From positions 8,921,151-8,985,150 of the forward strand of contig NC_003071.7 in assembly GCF_000001735.4 (NCBI RefSeq): a DNA stretch of 64,000 bases, given 5' to 3'. Positions 1 through 10,776 of this stretch are shown one piece after another. The translations under genes and the position numbers were made by a program. Every line of letters begins with the position of its first letter. The first letter of the stretch is position 1. Under the pieces are notes generated by a model that was not told the origin of the DNA, ran no database searches, and saw nothing but the letters and a program-made list of their open reading frames with translations. This DNA is from Arabidopsis thaliana. Taxonomy: Eukaryota; Streptophyta; Magnoliopsida; Brassicales; Brassicaceae.

Positions 1-1916
1 TGAAACGGAATGGGACACAGTTTGTGGTCGATGGTAAGGCTCTGTATGTGAATGGTTGGAACTCTTATTGGTTCATGGACCATGCTGTGAATGATCATAG
101 TAGACATCGCGTTAGTGCTATGCTTGAAGCTGGAGCTAAAATGGGTCTCACTGTTTGTAGAACATGGGCTTTTAATGATGGAGGCTACAATGCTCTTCAG
201 ATCTCTCCTGGTAGATTCGATGAACGAGTTTTCAAGGTATCTTTTTGCCGACATATTTAGTCTTCGTTCAACTTATTTTAATCAGAATGTCAACGAAGAT
301 GATAAGATATAGACTAGTAGGGGAATGCATCATCCATTAATATCTCTCTTCCTGAGCAGTTCAACTACTTACTTCTTCCTGCATTTGTTATCGTTTGCAA
401 TGCATATTTCAAGGCTTATTGTTCATTCAGTTTGATTTTTACTTATCCTGTTCTCAGTCTGAAGCTTGGACAATGTTCATCGTTAGCCACTTTATGTGTT
501 CGGTCTCCTTATAATCTGATCTCCTCTCTCTCTCTTAACAAAGTTTATATTAATGTGGTCAGGCCTTAGATCATGTAATCGCAGAGGCCAAAACACATGG
601 TGTTAGGTTGCTTCTGAGCTTAGTGAATAACTTACAAGCTTATGGAGGGAAAACTCAGTACGTCAATTGGGCATGGCAGGAAGGTGTAGGCCTCAGCTCA
701 TCCAATGATTCCTTCTTCTTTGACCCATCTATCCGCAGATACTTCAAGAATTATCTCACGGTATGTTTTTTTTAATCTTATTTCTTTTCTATGTGAAGAT
801 GGATGTGTTAGTCTTGATCATCATAGTTGAATTAGATACTGAATTCAGAAACTTTGTTCTCGCTTGACCGGTAGACTTGGATAAGTTTCCGCACAAAAGC
901 TTTTCTTCACTTATAGGCTTTGATTTTTCATGGTTGTGTAATTGATGTTGAGCTTGTAATTACTCTCATTTTCATATGCCAGGTGCTGCTGACCCGTAAA
1001 AACTCTTTAACCGGGATTGAGTACAGAAACGACCCAACAATTTTTGCATGGGAGTTGATAAACGAGCCTCGCTGCATGTCTGATGTCTCTGGGGATACTC
1101 TACAAGTGAGTTCTCCTTCATTTTGGTGGTTTTCTTGTCCAGCATTGGATCATTAGTAATTGTTGAGAAAATTAGTAATGTTACTCTTGTGGTTTCTTTT
1201 TCTGGTATGTGGATTTAAAGGACTGGATTAACGAAATGACAGCATTCATTAAATCAATTGACAACAAGCATCTTCTAACTGTTGGCTTGGAAGGGTTCTA
1301 CGGTCCCAGTAGCCCAAAAAAGCTGACAGTTAACCCCGAACGGTGGGCCTCTGAGCTTGGGTCAGATTTTGTTCGAAACTCTGATTCGCCAAACATCGAT
1401 TTTGCCTCGGTTCATATCTACCCTGATCACTGGTAAGCCTCTGTTAAGAACTGTGTGAACAAATGTGTGGAAATCTTGTTTGTAAACCACAAAGTTTGAA
1501 ACTTTGGCAGGTTTCACGATCAAGGGTTTGAAGAAAAACTCAAGTTCGTTGTAAAATGGATGCTATCTCACATTGAAGATGGGGACAAGGAACTGAAGAA
1601 GCCTGTTCTGTTCACCGAGTTTGGACTCTCGAATCTGAACAAGGACTACGATCCATCGCAGCGGGATCGGTTCTACAGAACCATCTTTGATGTTATTTAC
1701 AAATCAGCCAAGAGGAAGCGGTCTGGTGCAGGAACACTAGTGTGGCAGTTTCTGATAGAAGGCATGGAAGGTTTCAACGATGACTTTGGAATAGTCCCAT
1801 GGGAGCAAGACTCCATTCAGAGATTAATGATTGAACAGTCTTGCAGATTGAGTCGAATCACTGGACGCCATCTTCTTGACAAGAAGTCCATAGAAATGTG
1901 TTCCCATAGACCATGA
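1..1916 (+). CDS. MAN2: Endo-beta-1,4-mannanase (GH5), 5' end missing
   Basis: Secreted glycoside hydrolase family 5 (subfamily 7) enzyme that cuts beta-1,4-mannan backbones of the cell wall. The window opens inside the gene, so the signal peptide is missing. Coding exons are 3-236, 563-760, 983-1105, 1221-1432 and 1511-1916, all with GT/AG borders and one continuous frame ending in TGA at 1914-1916. The visible protein opens [19 protein letters not shown]. The acid/base glutamate sits in LINEPR (exon 3) and the nucleophile in FTEFG (exon 5), so both catalytic residues are present. Substrate-cleft aromatics such as SVHIYPDHW are also kept. The symbol comes from recall of the gene order; the family assignment comes from the motifs. 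Confidence 0.95.
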
Positions 1917-2191
1917 GAATACAGATTCTTTTTTGTTCTTGCCTCTCATATGGGCATATAACCAAACTCAAAACCTTTATATAAGAGATAGTAAATTTAA
2001 CCTTCCCATTTTGCTTTTTTCTCAAAAAGCTTGAAGCTTTGAGTCAAAGTAACCGATTTTCAAATTTTTGTATTTTGATCCTCTAACTTCGTATTTATTC
2101 CAATTTTGCCCCGTTCATTTGTTCACAACCTAAAATCTCTAAAGTTTGGTTCTTGAGAAACTGTGAGGCCAAAAAGTTTGGTTCTTGAGAA

Positions 2192-2998
2192 ATGATGGCG
2201 GCTCGTACTCATTGTATCAACCTTATCCCCAAAGTATGTCTTCCACAATCCTTCAGAACTGGAGAATCAGTGACTAATCTCAGATTTGATTGCGTCTCTA
2301 AGTCATCGAAGCTTTCTCTCAAGACATCATGTGGAAGATCAAGAACGCATCACCGGAGGCAAAATCTCAGCATCCGGTCCGTGTTTACTGGAATCGTGGA
2401 GGAAATGGGTGAAGTCAAGGACTTGGGAATGGCCGATCACGGAGGATTCGACCTCAAAATCGGAGCGAGAGTGGTGTTAGAGGACGTGAAGCTCGGTGAC
2501 AGTATCGCCGTGAACGGTACTTGTTTAACGGTGACGGAGTTTAACGCAGAGGAGTTCACAGTAGGGTTAGCACCGGAGACGCTGAGAAAAACATCGTTGG
2601 AGGAGTTAAAGAAAGGATCTCCGGTGAATCTGGAGCGTGCGTTGCAGCCAGTGAGCAGGATGGGTGGACACGTGGTTCAGGGACACGTGGATGGGACGGG
2701 AGTGATTGAATCAATGGAGGTAGAGGGTGATTCTTTGTGGGTGAAGGTGAAAGCTGACAAGGGTTTGTTGAAATACATTGTGCCTAAAGGATTTGTGGCT
2801 GTTGATGGGACTAGCTTGACGGTTGTTGATGTGTTTGATGAAGAGAGCTGTTTCAATTTCATGATGATTGCTTATACGCAACAGAATGTAGTGATTCCGA
2901 CTAAGAAGATTGGGCAGAAAGTGAATCTTGAGGTTGATATCATGGGGAAGTATGTTGAGAGGCTTCTCACCAGTGGTGGCTTCTCCAAAGGTAACTAG
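2192..2998 (+). CDS. Riboflavin synthase, plastid-targeted
   Basis: Last enzyme of riboflavin synthesis: two 6,7-dimethyl-8-ribityllumazine molecules dismutate to riboflavin plus a pyrimidinedione. The gene is one uninterrupted exon of 268 codons starting ATGATGGCG. Residues 1 to about 63 are Ser/Arg-rich without acids, as in a chloroplast transit peptide. The mature part begins at FTGIVEEMGEV (residue 65), the universal start of bacterial RibE/RibC. The two homologous lumazine-binding barrels are visible: barrel 1 with GDSIAVNGTCLTVTEF, barrel 2 starting GHVVQGHVDGTGVI and repeating VAVDGTSLTVVDVF. Length and motifs fit the family and nothing is broken. The 275 bp to MAN2 upstream and a ~250 bp 3' UTR downstream hold nothing else obvious. 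Confidence 0.97.
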   Translation: MMAARTHCINLIPKVCLPQSFRTGESVTNLRFDCVSKSSKLSLKTSCGRSRTHHRRQNLSIRSVFTGIVEEMGEVKDLGMADHGGFDLKIGARVVLEDVKLGDSIAVNGTCLTVTEFNAEEFTVGLAPETLRKTSLEELKKGSPVNLERALQPVSRMGGHVVQGHVDGTGVIESMEVEGDSLWVKVKADKGLLKYIVPKGFVAVDGTSLTVVDVFDEESCFNFMMIAYTQQNVVIPTKKIGQKVNLEVDIMGKYVERLLTSGGFSKGN

Positions 2999-3852
2999 GA
3001 AACTTAAAGTTTAAGTCTTTTTGGTAGGATTGATTTGGAGGAGAATGAATGGTGTTGATTGCTATCGATCTTCTAAGTCCTGAGCTTAAACTTGTTTAGA
3101 ACTATGATTTACAGCAGTGTTCTCAGAATGCTTCGATCTGAGCTCTCCTTTTGCAAGGAATCATCATCAGTAGATTTAGTACATTGTTTTATGCAATAGT
3201 CCGAGTGTCTAGTCACTTGGCTCAACTGTCTTTGTCTGAGAAACTTTTAGTTTTGTTCTTGTTGTGGGGGATATGTGTATTTCATTTTTCCCTAATCACT
3301 CTGCTCAGCTAAATTGTTGAGGAAGCTTATTCAATTGGGGGGCATTGTATTTGGTATTGTTTGGAGATCTCTGGTCGCCATGTATAAGCAAAACTTGTCT
3401 GAAGAACATCTTGTAGTTGTTGAACTAAGAAGCATTCTGTTGTATGGGTTGCAGGAAAAGAAAATATTTGATTTGATGGGACTTGGGAGTGGGAGCTTTG
3501 TTGAGCGGAGCTTGACCTTTTGGCCTGGGGTTATATGTATCTTAACCTCTGTTTCTTCGTAATGGTGCTAGTGAACAGTCCACGCATTTAGGCGCGGTGA
3601 GAAAAGTAAATCAACCTTATTGAGTAATGATGATCAAATCATTCGTGTAATAAACCCAAGAATCAAATTTTGTAATATGGCAGTGCCCCTTTTAAAACTT
3701 AGATTCTGTTATGCTTTTGTTAGACCTTCATATGTATATCTTTAAGTGTTTCGAGAAGTTTATAAGAAAGGGAGTTGTATACATAAGACCAAGAGGCATA
3801 TATAAATGTGTTTTTACCCATAAAACAAGTTCTGAGATGTGTTATTAAGACT
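2999..3852. other. Intergenic: 3' UTRs of riboflavin synthase and LLG2
   Basis: This region lies between two convergent genes. It should hold both 3' untranslated regions. An 82-codon open frame at 3314-3562 has no family signature and no conserved start context, and I do not call it. No repeat or RNA structure was seen. Confidence 0.6.
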
Positions 3853-4564
3853 TCAAGACGATAAGAACAAAAGACACAGAACGAGGAAGGTAGAAAGAAC
3901 CGCGAGAGATGCAGTTGTGGAGGCACGTGGGATAGAATCAGAAGTTGCGGATGCGGACTGGGTGACATCAGTGCAGTCAAGACCTTCTTTGCCCTCTTTA
4001 CACATGTTGGCAAAGATTCCAGGAGGATAACGACCGTAAAGGTTGATGTAGCTGAACATTGTGGAGGCACAATCGTTCTTTTCGTCGTTAAGAACTTCTG
4101 CAAAAGGGCAAGCAAAGTCCTTGAAGGCGGAGCAACACACATTTGCCGGATAATTTGGTCCTTTGCATCTGCTTGTTATGATTGTGTAGTTCTTGTTAGC
4201 AAAATCTTCTTTGCAGGCTGTTTCAATACCAACAAAGAAAACAGAAGATCCATACTTAAAGATTAATGTGTCTACATATATATTCTAAACGATATTAGAA
4301 TCATCAATTAGGAAGGATGATCTTTACTTGTCCTTGTCTGAAGAAGAGCTCTGCTTGTTGCTGCGTGACCATCAAATTCATCATCTGCACATTCAAATTC
4401 ATTAACTTTTTAACAATGGTCTCTCTTTTTATAATGAACATGAACATAGTAAGAAAAAGAAAACAAATCATCAAGAAATTGAGGAGAGAATTACATGAAA
4501 GGGAGAAACCAGAGAGGAGGAAAATGGGAAGAAGAGAAAGCAGACAGTAAGGAGAAATCTCCAT
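3853..4564 (-). CDS. LLG2: LORELEI-like GPI-anchored protein 2
   Basis: Small GPI-anchored chaperone/co-receptor for CrRLK1L kinases; the LLG2/LLG3 pair is known for RALF signalling with ANX/BUPS in pollen tubes. Exons (minus strand) are 4564-4495, 4384-4328 and 4217-3853, giving 163 residues. The signal peptide is MEISPYCLLSLLPIFLLSG. The ectodomain carries eight cysteines (TCKEDF, SKCKGP, NVCCSAF, FACPF, NDCAS, NMCKEG, LDCTD), as expected for the fold. The C-terminal hydrophobic tail LAVLSTFLVLCLLFLSS is the GPI-anchor signal, preceded by a Ser/Thr/Ala-rich attachment region. The 5' leader contains a run of GAGAA repeats. All splice sites are GT/AG. Confidence 0.95.
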
Positions 4565-4959
4565 TGTTTCTCTGATTCTTCCTCTCTTCTCTTCTCTTCT
4601 CTTCTCTTCTCTTTTCTTTTTCCATTACTTCCATTTTTTGTGGGGGTATTTCTGTTTCTTTTTTAGTAAGATGAAAGTTATAGGACGAGAGACAATTTCG
4701 GAATCATTACAAAAGTATCATTAATATGGGGTTTTGAGAAATTGACATTGAACCTAACCCATATTATAGCCTAAACGACGCCGTGTCAGTACTCTGCTCT
4801 AAACCCTATACTTGAGTAAGCTTGACGAGTAAACAGAAGTTGAATTCGTTACAAAATCTATCCCAAAGGTTTGATTTTTTTCCTCCAACTTGCAAAATGT
4901 TAAACCTTAAACCTTAAACCTTAGCTTCTCTGTTTTGAAATCTGTATCACGGCCCAAGT
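4565..4959. promoter_or_regulatory. Divergent promoter region, LLG2 / PPR gene
   Basis: This 395-bp interval drives LLG2 leftwards and the PPR gene rightwards. At 4580-4620 there is a (CTTCT)n tract (GAGAA on the LLG2 transcript). At 4771-4785 is CTAAACGACGCCGTG, a motif class frequent in Arabidopsis promoters of housekeeping genes. Near 4795-4806 is AAACCCTA (telo-box), and at about 4899-4921 three copies of TTAAACC. The last features fit expression of an organelle-directed PPR protein. Confidence 0.6.
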
Positions 4960-6572
4960 ATGAAGCATCTTCTTCTTCTTCGTCTTGTTCTTCCAAAGCC
5001 AAATTACATTCTCAGAAGGAGCTTCCTTTTCCACTCCGGCAAGACCACACCATCGCCGTTGGACCCTTACGACACTCTGCAGCGTCGGGTCGCGAGATCC
5101 GGAGATCCCTCTGCTTCGATTATCAAAGTGTTGGATGGATGGCTTGATCAAGGGAATCTGGTTAAGACTTCGGAGCTCCATAGCATCATCAAGATGCTTC
5201 GAAAGTTCAGCCGTTTCTCTCACGCTCTCCAGGTCTCTCATTTCTGGATTCCTCTGTTGCTTACTTTCAAAAAAAAGTTCATCTTTTTTGTTGTTGTTAC
5301 TCTGTGATAATACGAATCCAAATCTTAAAAATGGTATCTTTTCTCTTCTTGTTGTTATTGTGATGATGTTAGATATCAGATTGGATGAGTGAGCATAGAG
5401 TTCATGAGATCTCTGAAGGAGATGTTGCGATTCGGCTTGATTTGATTGCTAAAGTTGGTGGTTTGGGAGAAGCAGAGAAGTTTTTCGAAACTATTCCTAT
5501 GGAGAGGAGGAACTACCATCTCTACGGTGCTCTCTTGAACTGCTATGCGAGCAAGAAGGTGTTGCACAAAGCTGAGCAAGTGTTTCAGGAGATGAAAGAG
5601 CTTGGCTTCCTTAAAGGTTGTCTTCCCTACAATGTGATGCTGAATCTCTATGTCCGGACTGGGAAATACACAATGGTTGAGAAGCTGCTGCGCGAAATGG
5701 AGGATGAGACTGTGAAGCCAGACATCTTCACAGTGAACACGCGGTTGCATGCTTATTCGGTTGTATCTGATGTAGAGGGGATGGAGAAGTTTCTTATGCG
5801 TTGTGAGGCTGACCAGGGGCTTCATTTGGACTGGCGCACTTACGCCGATACAGCGAATGGCTACATAAAGGCTGGATTAACTGAAAAGGCTCTAGAGATG
5901 CTGCGTAAATCAGAGCAGATGGTGAATGCTCAGAAAAGAAAGCATGCCTATGAGGTTCTCATGTCATTCTATGGAGCTGCAGGTAAGAAAGAAGAGGTGT
6001 ACCGTCTCTGGAGCTTGTACAAGGAGCTGGACGGGTTCTACAACACTGGATACATAAGCGTGATCAGTGCACTCTTGAAGATGGATGACATAGAGGAGGT
6101 GGAGAAAATTATGGAAGAGTGGGAAGCTGGACACTCCCTTTTCGATATTCGGATCCCACACTTGTTAATAACGGGTTACTGCAAGAAAGGAATGATGGAG
6201 AAGGCAGAGGAAGTAGTAAATATATTGGTCCAGAAGTGGAGAGTGGAGGATACAAGCACATGGGAGCGTTTAGCTCTTGGGTACAAGATGGCGGGTAAAA
6301 TGGAGAAGGCGGTGGAGAAATGGAAGAGAGCAATAGAGGTGAGCAAGCCAGGGTGGAGACCACACCAGGTTGTGCTGATGAGCTGTGTGGATTATCTGGA
6401 GGGTCAAAGAGACATGGAGGGTTTGAGAAAGATTTTGAGACTGTTAAGCGAGCGAGGACACATTTCATACGATCAGCTACTGTACGACATGAACGGTGCT
6501 GGACTGAGTTGGAAGATAGTCGATGCAATGGGAAAAGGTCGATACGTTGAGGAAAGAGAAGTACGAATCTAG
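4960..6572 (+). CDS. P-class pentatricopeptide repeat protein
   Basis: Helical-repeat RNA-binding protein, probably mitochondrial; PPR proteins of this class stabilise or process organellar transcripts. Exons are 4960-5232 and 5373-6572, giving 490 residues. The N terminus MKHLLLLRLVLPKPNYILRR is basic and hydrophobic without acids, like a mitochondrial presequence. About eight degenerate 35-residue repeats follow, for example YNVMLNLYVRTGKYTMVEKL and HLYGALLNCYASKKVLHKAE. There is no C-terminal E/DYW editing domain. The start was chosen because its paralogue at 8373 begins with the same MKHLL. The only intron interrupts HALQ/ISDWM at the same place as in that paralogue. Confidence 0.93.
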
Positions 6573-6858
6573 AAAGTGACACATTCCAAACAATGAAGTC
6601 TTATAACCATTTGGATAAATGCAAGTTCGTTTCATCCACAAGCATTTTTTGGGCTTAAGCTTGTCTTAAATGAGTTAACTAATAATAGATTAATGTTAAC
6701 TATATAGCAATGAGAGTTACAAATTGATTTTATACTTTAGTCTCTCCACCAACCAATGTGAAGCTATCATTGATGTGTAATGTGTTTCCTCAGAAACGCC
6801 TAATAGATTAATGCTAAACTAGATAACAAACAGAGTAACTAAAATTGTAATTGATATG
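6573..6858. other. Interval between convergent PPR paralogues
   Basis: Both genes end here. The motif TAATAGATTAATG followed by a diverged tail occurs twice as a direct repeat (about 6684 and 6801), so the two 3' flanks themselves share sequence. No gene is present. Confidence 0.5.
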
Positions 6859-8373
6859 TTAATCATCTCCACCAACGTATCCTCCTCCTCTCATTGCCTC
6901 CACCATCTTCAGGCTCAATCGGTTTTTGTCCATTGCATGCGACACTTGCTCTCGCTTATTCAGAAGTCTCAGAATGTCGGCTGTACTCTCCATGTCTCTC
7001 CGACCCTCCACATATTGCACGCAGGCAAAAGCGGAGAGAGCCATGCTGTTCTTTGGGTTCCAGCGGTCATGCAGCCTCCCTTCCATGGCCTCTGCCACTC
7101 TCTTCCTCCTCTCCTCTTCTTTAGCATCTTCATCCTCCACCAAAGTATTAACCTTGTGAGCCAAACTCTCCCATTTGCTCTCCTTCTTCCCAAGCATATC
7201 AACAACCTTCTCAGCCTCCTCCTTCACGCATCTATGTTGGAGACCAAAGTCCATCAGATCAAGATTGGGACACTCATTCCACTCTTCCATAACCCCATCG
7301 AGATCACCCTTCTTCGTAAACGCCTTGACGATATCAGAACATCTGGAACTGTCAAAGGATATCCCATAGTCCTTAGCCAAGTTCCAGAGACGGTAAACAT
7401 CCTCTGTTAGATTCTCGTTACAATAAACAGTCATGAGACATCCATATATGATTTCTCTACAGCCGTCATCAACAAATGTCTCTGACCTACGAAGCAAAGC
7501 TAAACCCTTTTCCATAAATCCTGCTCGTATGTAGACCAATCCTGGAAAGTAGAATGTGGTCCATTTGTCCTGAATCATCACCTCCCACTTGCTCAAAAAC
7601 TTCTCCACACCTTGTACATCTACAACAGATGCCATAGAGTAAGAAGTCAAGAGCTTGACAAAGCATAGTCCTTGGGGTTGCATCTTTTTCTCGTCCATCT
7701 CGCCAAGAAGCTTCACCACCATGTCGTGATCTTCAGCCTGATGGTAGAGACAGAGCATGGTGCTATAGAATTGAGGATTGTTATCAGCAAAACCAAGTTA
7801 TCTCATCTTCTGAAAAGTAGTCTCAGCTATGCCCAAAGAGCTGTGTGTTTTGCAGCAGCTCAAGAGAGCGTTGTACAAATAAATATCTCTCTTTTCTACA
7901 GGAACAGTCTCGAAGAACTTAGCCGCTTCTTCCACACCACCAACTTTAGCAGCCAAGAAAAGTCGTCGCTCAAAATCCATTGAACTCAGCTTATAGGCTT
8001 TTTGTTCAATCATCCAATCCGATACCTAATAGCACAAAAAAAAAAACCTAAGATTAACAAATTTGTACAAGTCCCAATTTTGCTTGTTTTTGAAATCTCT
8101 AACCTGGAGAGCGTGAGAGAAGCGATTGGATCTGTGAAGAGAGGTAATGATGCTCCTGAGTTTTGAAAGTCCCGTTTGATTTCCGCGTTGGCACCATTCT
8201 CGGAGCAACGGAGTGATGGAGACTGACGAATCTTGGACTCTCTGGATCCGACGCTTGAGAGTGTCATTAATGAGCTCCGGCGAAGGAATGGTTTTGGGGA
8301 AATGAACGAAGGAACGTCTGCAAGGAAGGATCCAGAAGAAATTACTGAATTGTTGTCGGAGAAGATGCTTCAT
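6859..8373 (-). pseudogene. PPR paralogue with one premature stop
   Basis: This is an inverted duplicate of the PPR gene at 4960. Exons are 8373-8104 and 8025-6859, with the same intron position and the same MKHLL start. The reading frame is open over all 478 residues except for a single TAA at 7800-7798, between FQKMR and LGFADNNPQ. The intact paralogue reads MKELGFL there, so a GAA codon probably became TAA by one base change. Downstream the repeats continue cleanly (STMLCLYHQAEDHDMVVKLL and ILRLLNKREQVSHAMDKNRL) to a stop at 6861. The lack of further damage suggests recent inactivation, an allele difference, or use of a downstream start. It is called a pseudogene with that reservation. Confidence 0.85.
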
Positions 8374-8685
8374 GCTCAAGCCAAAGAGAGACCACAATTC
8401 CCAGACACACGACAAAACAAACCCTAGGTCTTCTCTGTCTCTGTCCAAGTCCACTATACGACGACACTTAACCGGATTCGAATTAGAGAAATCCGGTTTG
8501 AGTCTCCCACTACAAAAAAAAATTAAACGTACTTACCAGTCTTTGATTAATCCATAATTCATATAAGTAAATGCAATTAAACATGTACAATGGAAATATT
8601 GTAAGCAAAAAAGATTATGAACACAAAGCCTTCTCAAATACGAATATGATTTTATAAGGAAAAACAAAAAAAACTATAGGCCTCA

Positions 8686-8763
8686 GAATATATTATTGTA
8701 AGAAGTTCGTCATCATTGGGTTTCTCAAACGATGTCAGCTAATTTGAATCCATCATAGGCCCT
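8686..8763 (-). ncRNA. C/D-box snoRNA candidate 4 (diverged guide)
   Basis: Read on the minus strand: terminal GGCC stem, C box ATGATGG (8756-8750), an internal ATGATGA C'-like box, D box CTGA (8696-8693) and the closing GGCC stem. It aligns along its whole length with the candidate at 10552 (both have ATTCAAATT after box C, then GTTTGA.AAACC, then AATGAT). The guide segment differs: GCTGACATCG replaces GCCTACATTG. It lies about 310 bp upstream of the PPR pseudogene start, separated by some 1.6 kb from the three-member cluster. No expression evidence is available. Confidence 0.6.
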
Positions 8764-9474
8764 TTCTTTATGCAGCAAGATCAAAATGAAAAAACTACAC
8801 ACAATAATCAACAAAACACACAACTGACACAATCGAAAAACTTCGTAGATGAATATGAATATATGAATGATCGTGTTACTACGCAAGAACAAGAATGCAA
8901 CAAGAAGCAGAGAAAGATAGAGGACTAAGAAGAGAGGTAAAACGCCATGTTTATAATCTCATGAATACAGAATCACCGAACACGGCTTTTTATAACAAAC
9001 ACTTGAAACTGTTTAACCGACTCCGGTACAATTAGTTCCTTGGTTTAATGTCTTTAATGAGTGCTTAAACCGGTGATTCGATTTCACAATTCAGCATTTT
9101 TTTCCAATGTTTTAAAGATAAAATCACACGAGGAGTAACAAAAAGTCTTTGTCGTTTATGGGCAAGAGACTTCAAACGACAAGGGGATGATGATGGCGGC
9201 TCAGTTTTTACTATCAAATCTTCAACTTAGTAAATTAGTAATTCTCTTACGTCTAGTATCTTGTATAAATTATATTGTTATGGCTATCATGCATAAATAA
9301 AATTTCTAAACACACATATTAAACACTCTTTGTTTATACATCAGTAAACTCTAACTTCCAATATTAGTATATTACCATGAAAATTTTATCGATTTTATGG
9401 ATTATGTTGCATGTATTCAAAGTAAACGAAAGATAACAAAGTTGATCATAAACCACCAAGTTTGACTCTTCCTT
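8764..9474. other. Intergenic, A/T-rich
   Basis: No coding frame with family support and no clear repeat were seen between snoRNA candidate 4 and the hairpin at 9475. Confidence 0.5.
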
Positions 9475-9590
9475 TCCATTTGTCATTTGTAGAACTGCCT
9501 TGGAGGTCAAGCTAAAATCTATCTTCCTACTTGTTAAGCAAATAAAGGTTAGCTTGGCGTACAAGGACAATTTTACAAATGACAAATGGA
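9475..9590. repeat. 116-nt inverted repeat / stem-loop (MITE or MIRNA-like)
   Basis: The left arm starts TCCATTTGTCATTTGTA, and the right arm ends with its exact reverse complement TACAAATGACAAATGGA. Pairing continues inwards (AGAACTG-CCTTG against AAAATTGTCCTTG, then CAAGCTAA against its complement), so about 45 nt of each arm can pair around a loop of roughly 20-25 nt. The element is too short to code. It could be a tiny MITE or a young microRNA-type precursor. No obvious target-site duplication is visible. Confidence 0.7.
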
Positions 9591-10407
9591 CACGCAGCAA
9601 GTAGCAACTATAGTAACTAGCAAGGATGTTCTGACTTCTGAGTCACGTTGGATTACACTTATTAGATTGGGCCTTGATTTGTATGTTATTGGGCTTAGAG
9701 AACGTGAGCTAATCTTATAGATTGATTCACTGCTAGAGCCCCGTCTGTCATGTTTATGTCATTGTGTTTTGGATGTGAGAAATGGCGTATGGTCAACAAC
9801 ACTCAAGACATTTGTTAAATAGTGGGAAAAGCAGATAATGTTCCAAGTAAAATGATAGGGAAATCATGGAACTGAGCCCCAAATTACAATGTGGTTGGAA
9901 CAAGTTCAAAATAGCATACAATCATTAGTCAGAACCAAATTTTCTTGTGGCTCTTCTAAATACAAGAAATTTACCCAACATACAATACAAGTTAAATGGA
10001 AACATGACACATCCAAATAAAATTCCAGTAGGAGAGGAGAGGCCAAGGCTTGAATTCTCAGTTGTGATCCTTCTTCCTCTACATATTGTTAAGACAAAGA
10101 GATGGAAGTATTACCAAATCATGAACAAGGAATTAGAGTTTCTTTGTGTGGTCGAAACCAAATCCAGTATTTCCACAAGCAAAAGATTCATTCTAAACCA
10201 TTTTCCATGATTTGACATACGAGTTCGTTTATTATAGATATTGCTACAGATTTCAGGTATGACAACCAAACGACTACGAAATAACTAAGATGGTAAGATT
10301 TAAACAAGTTCACGGATTTCGTTGGAGACAACAACATAGAGCATATAAAATCTCTACACTACAACAAAACTAGCACTCCTCCTAGGCAAAATTAACAATA
10401 GTAAACT
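9591..10407. other. Intergenic
   Basis: TGGGCC and TGGGCT (site II-like) occur at about 9666-9694, which could belong to a promoter reading towards snoRNA candidate 4. Otherwise there are only short open frames without family support. Confidence 0.4.
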
Positions 10408-10511
10408 CATGAGGCTTCAGAAGTTTATCATTCACTCACTTGTTCAAAGCCAAAAATAGCTTTGATCAGGCAATGTAGGCAAAGATATGAAACATCATCA
10501 CCAGCCTCACA
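10408..10511 (-). ncRNA. C/D-box snoRNA candidate 3
   Basis: Minus strand: stem GAGGCT, box C GTGATGA (10501-10495), guide TTTGCCTACATTGC directly followed by D' CTGA, a C'-like AATGATA, box D CTGA (10420-10417), then stem AGCCTC. Box spacing and the closing stem fit a C/D snoRNA that directs 2'-O-methylation. By the fifth-nucleotide rule the guide would point to a U within an rRNA stretch ACAATGTAGGCAA, which I recall from 25S rRNA. Confidence 0.75.
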
Positions 10512-10551
10512 CCGTCAAAAATCATAATCAAATTCTCTAAGTAAACAACAC

Positions 10552-10637
10552 TAAAGGCCTCAGAAAACATTTTGTACAAGTTATATCATTGGTTTATCAA
10601 ACAATGTAGGCAAAATTTGAATCATCATAGGCCTTAA
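10552..10637 (-). ncRNA. C/D-box snoRNA candidate 2
   Basis: Minus strand: stem AAGGCC, box C ATGATGA (10628-10622), guide TTTTGCCTACATTGT followed by a D'-like TTGA, then C'-like AATGATA, box D CTGA (10563-10560), and stem GGCCTT. It shares the guide core GCCTACATTG with candidates 1 and 3 and aligns end to end with candidate 4. The stem is a six-base perfect pairing. Confidence 0.8.
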
Positions 10638-10693
10638 AGCTGCAACAATGGCAAAGAGAGATACAAATCTCAGACAGGAAAATTGAAGGAGCA

Positions 10694-10776
10694 ATGAGCC
10701 TCAGACTAATTAAAGAATTCATTTCAGTGGTACATCAAACAATGTAGACAATCTTTTTCAATCATCACTGGCTCTT
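10694..10776 (-). ncRNA. C/D-box snoRNA candidate 1
   Basis: Minus strand: stem GAGCC, box C GTGATGA (10768-10762), guide TTGTCTACATTGT followed by TTGA, an internal CTGA, box D CTGA (10704-10701), and stem GGCTC. The guide differs from candidates 2 and 3 by one C-to-T change that would still pair as G-U. It is nearest to the promoter at 11.07-11.2 kb. Confidence 0.75.

Noticed and set aside
3314-3562. 82-codon open frame downstream of riboflavin synthase
   Set aside because: No family signature, no promoter or exon structure, and it overlaps the likely 3' UTR.
4899-4921. Interstitial telomere repeat
   Set aside because: The unit is TTAAACC, not TTTAGGG/CCCTAAA, with only three copies; treated as promoter sequence.
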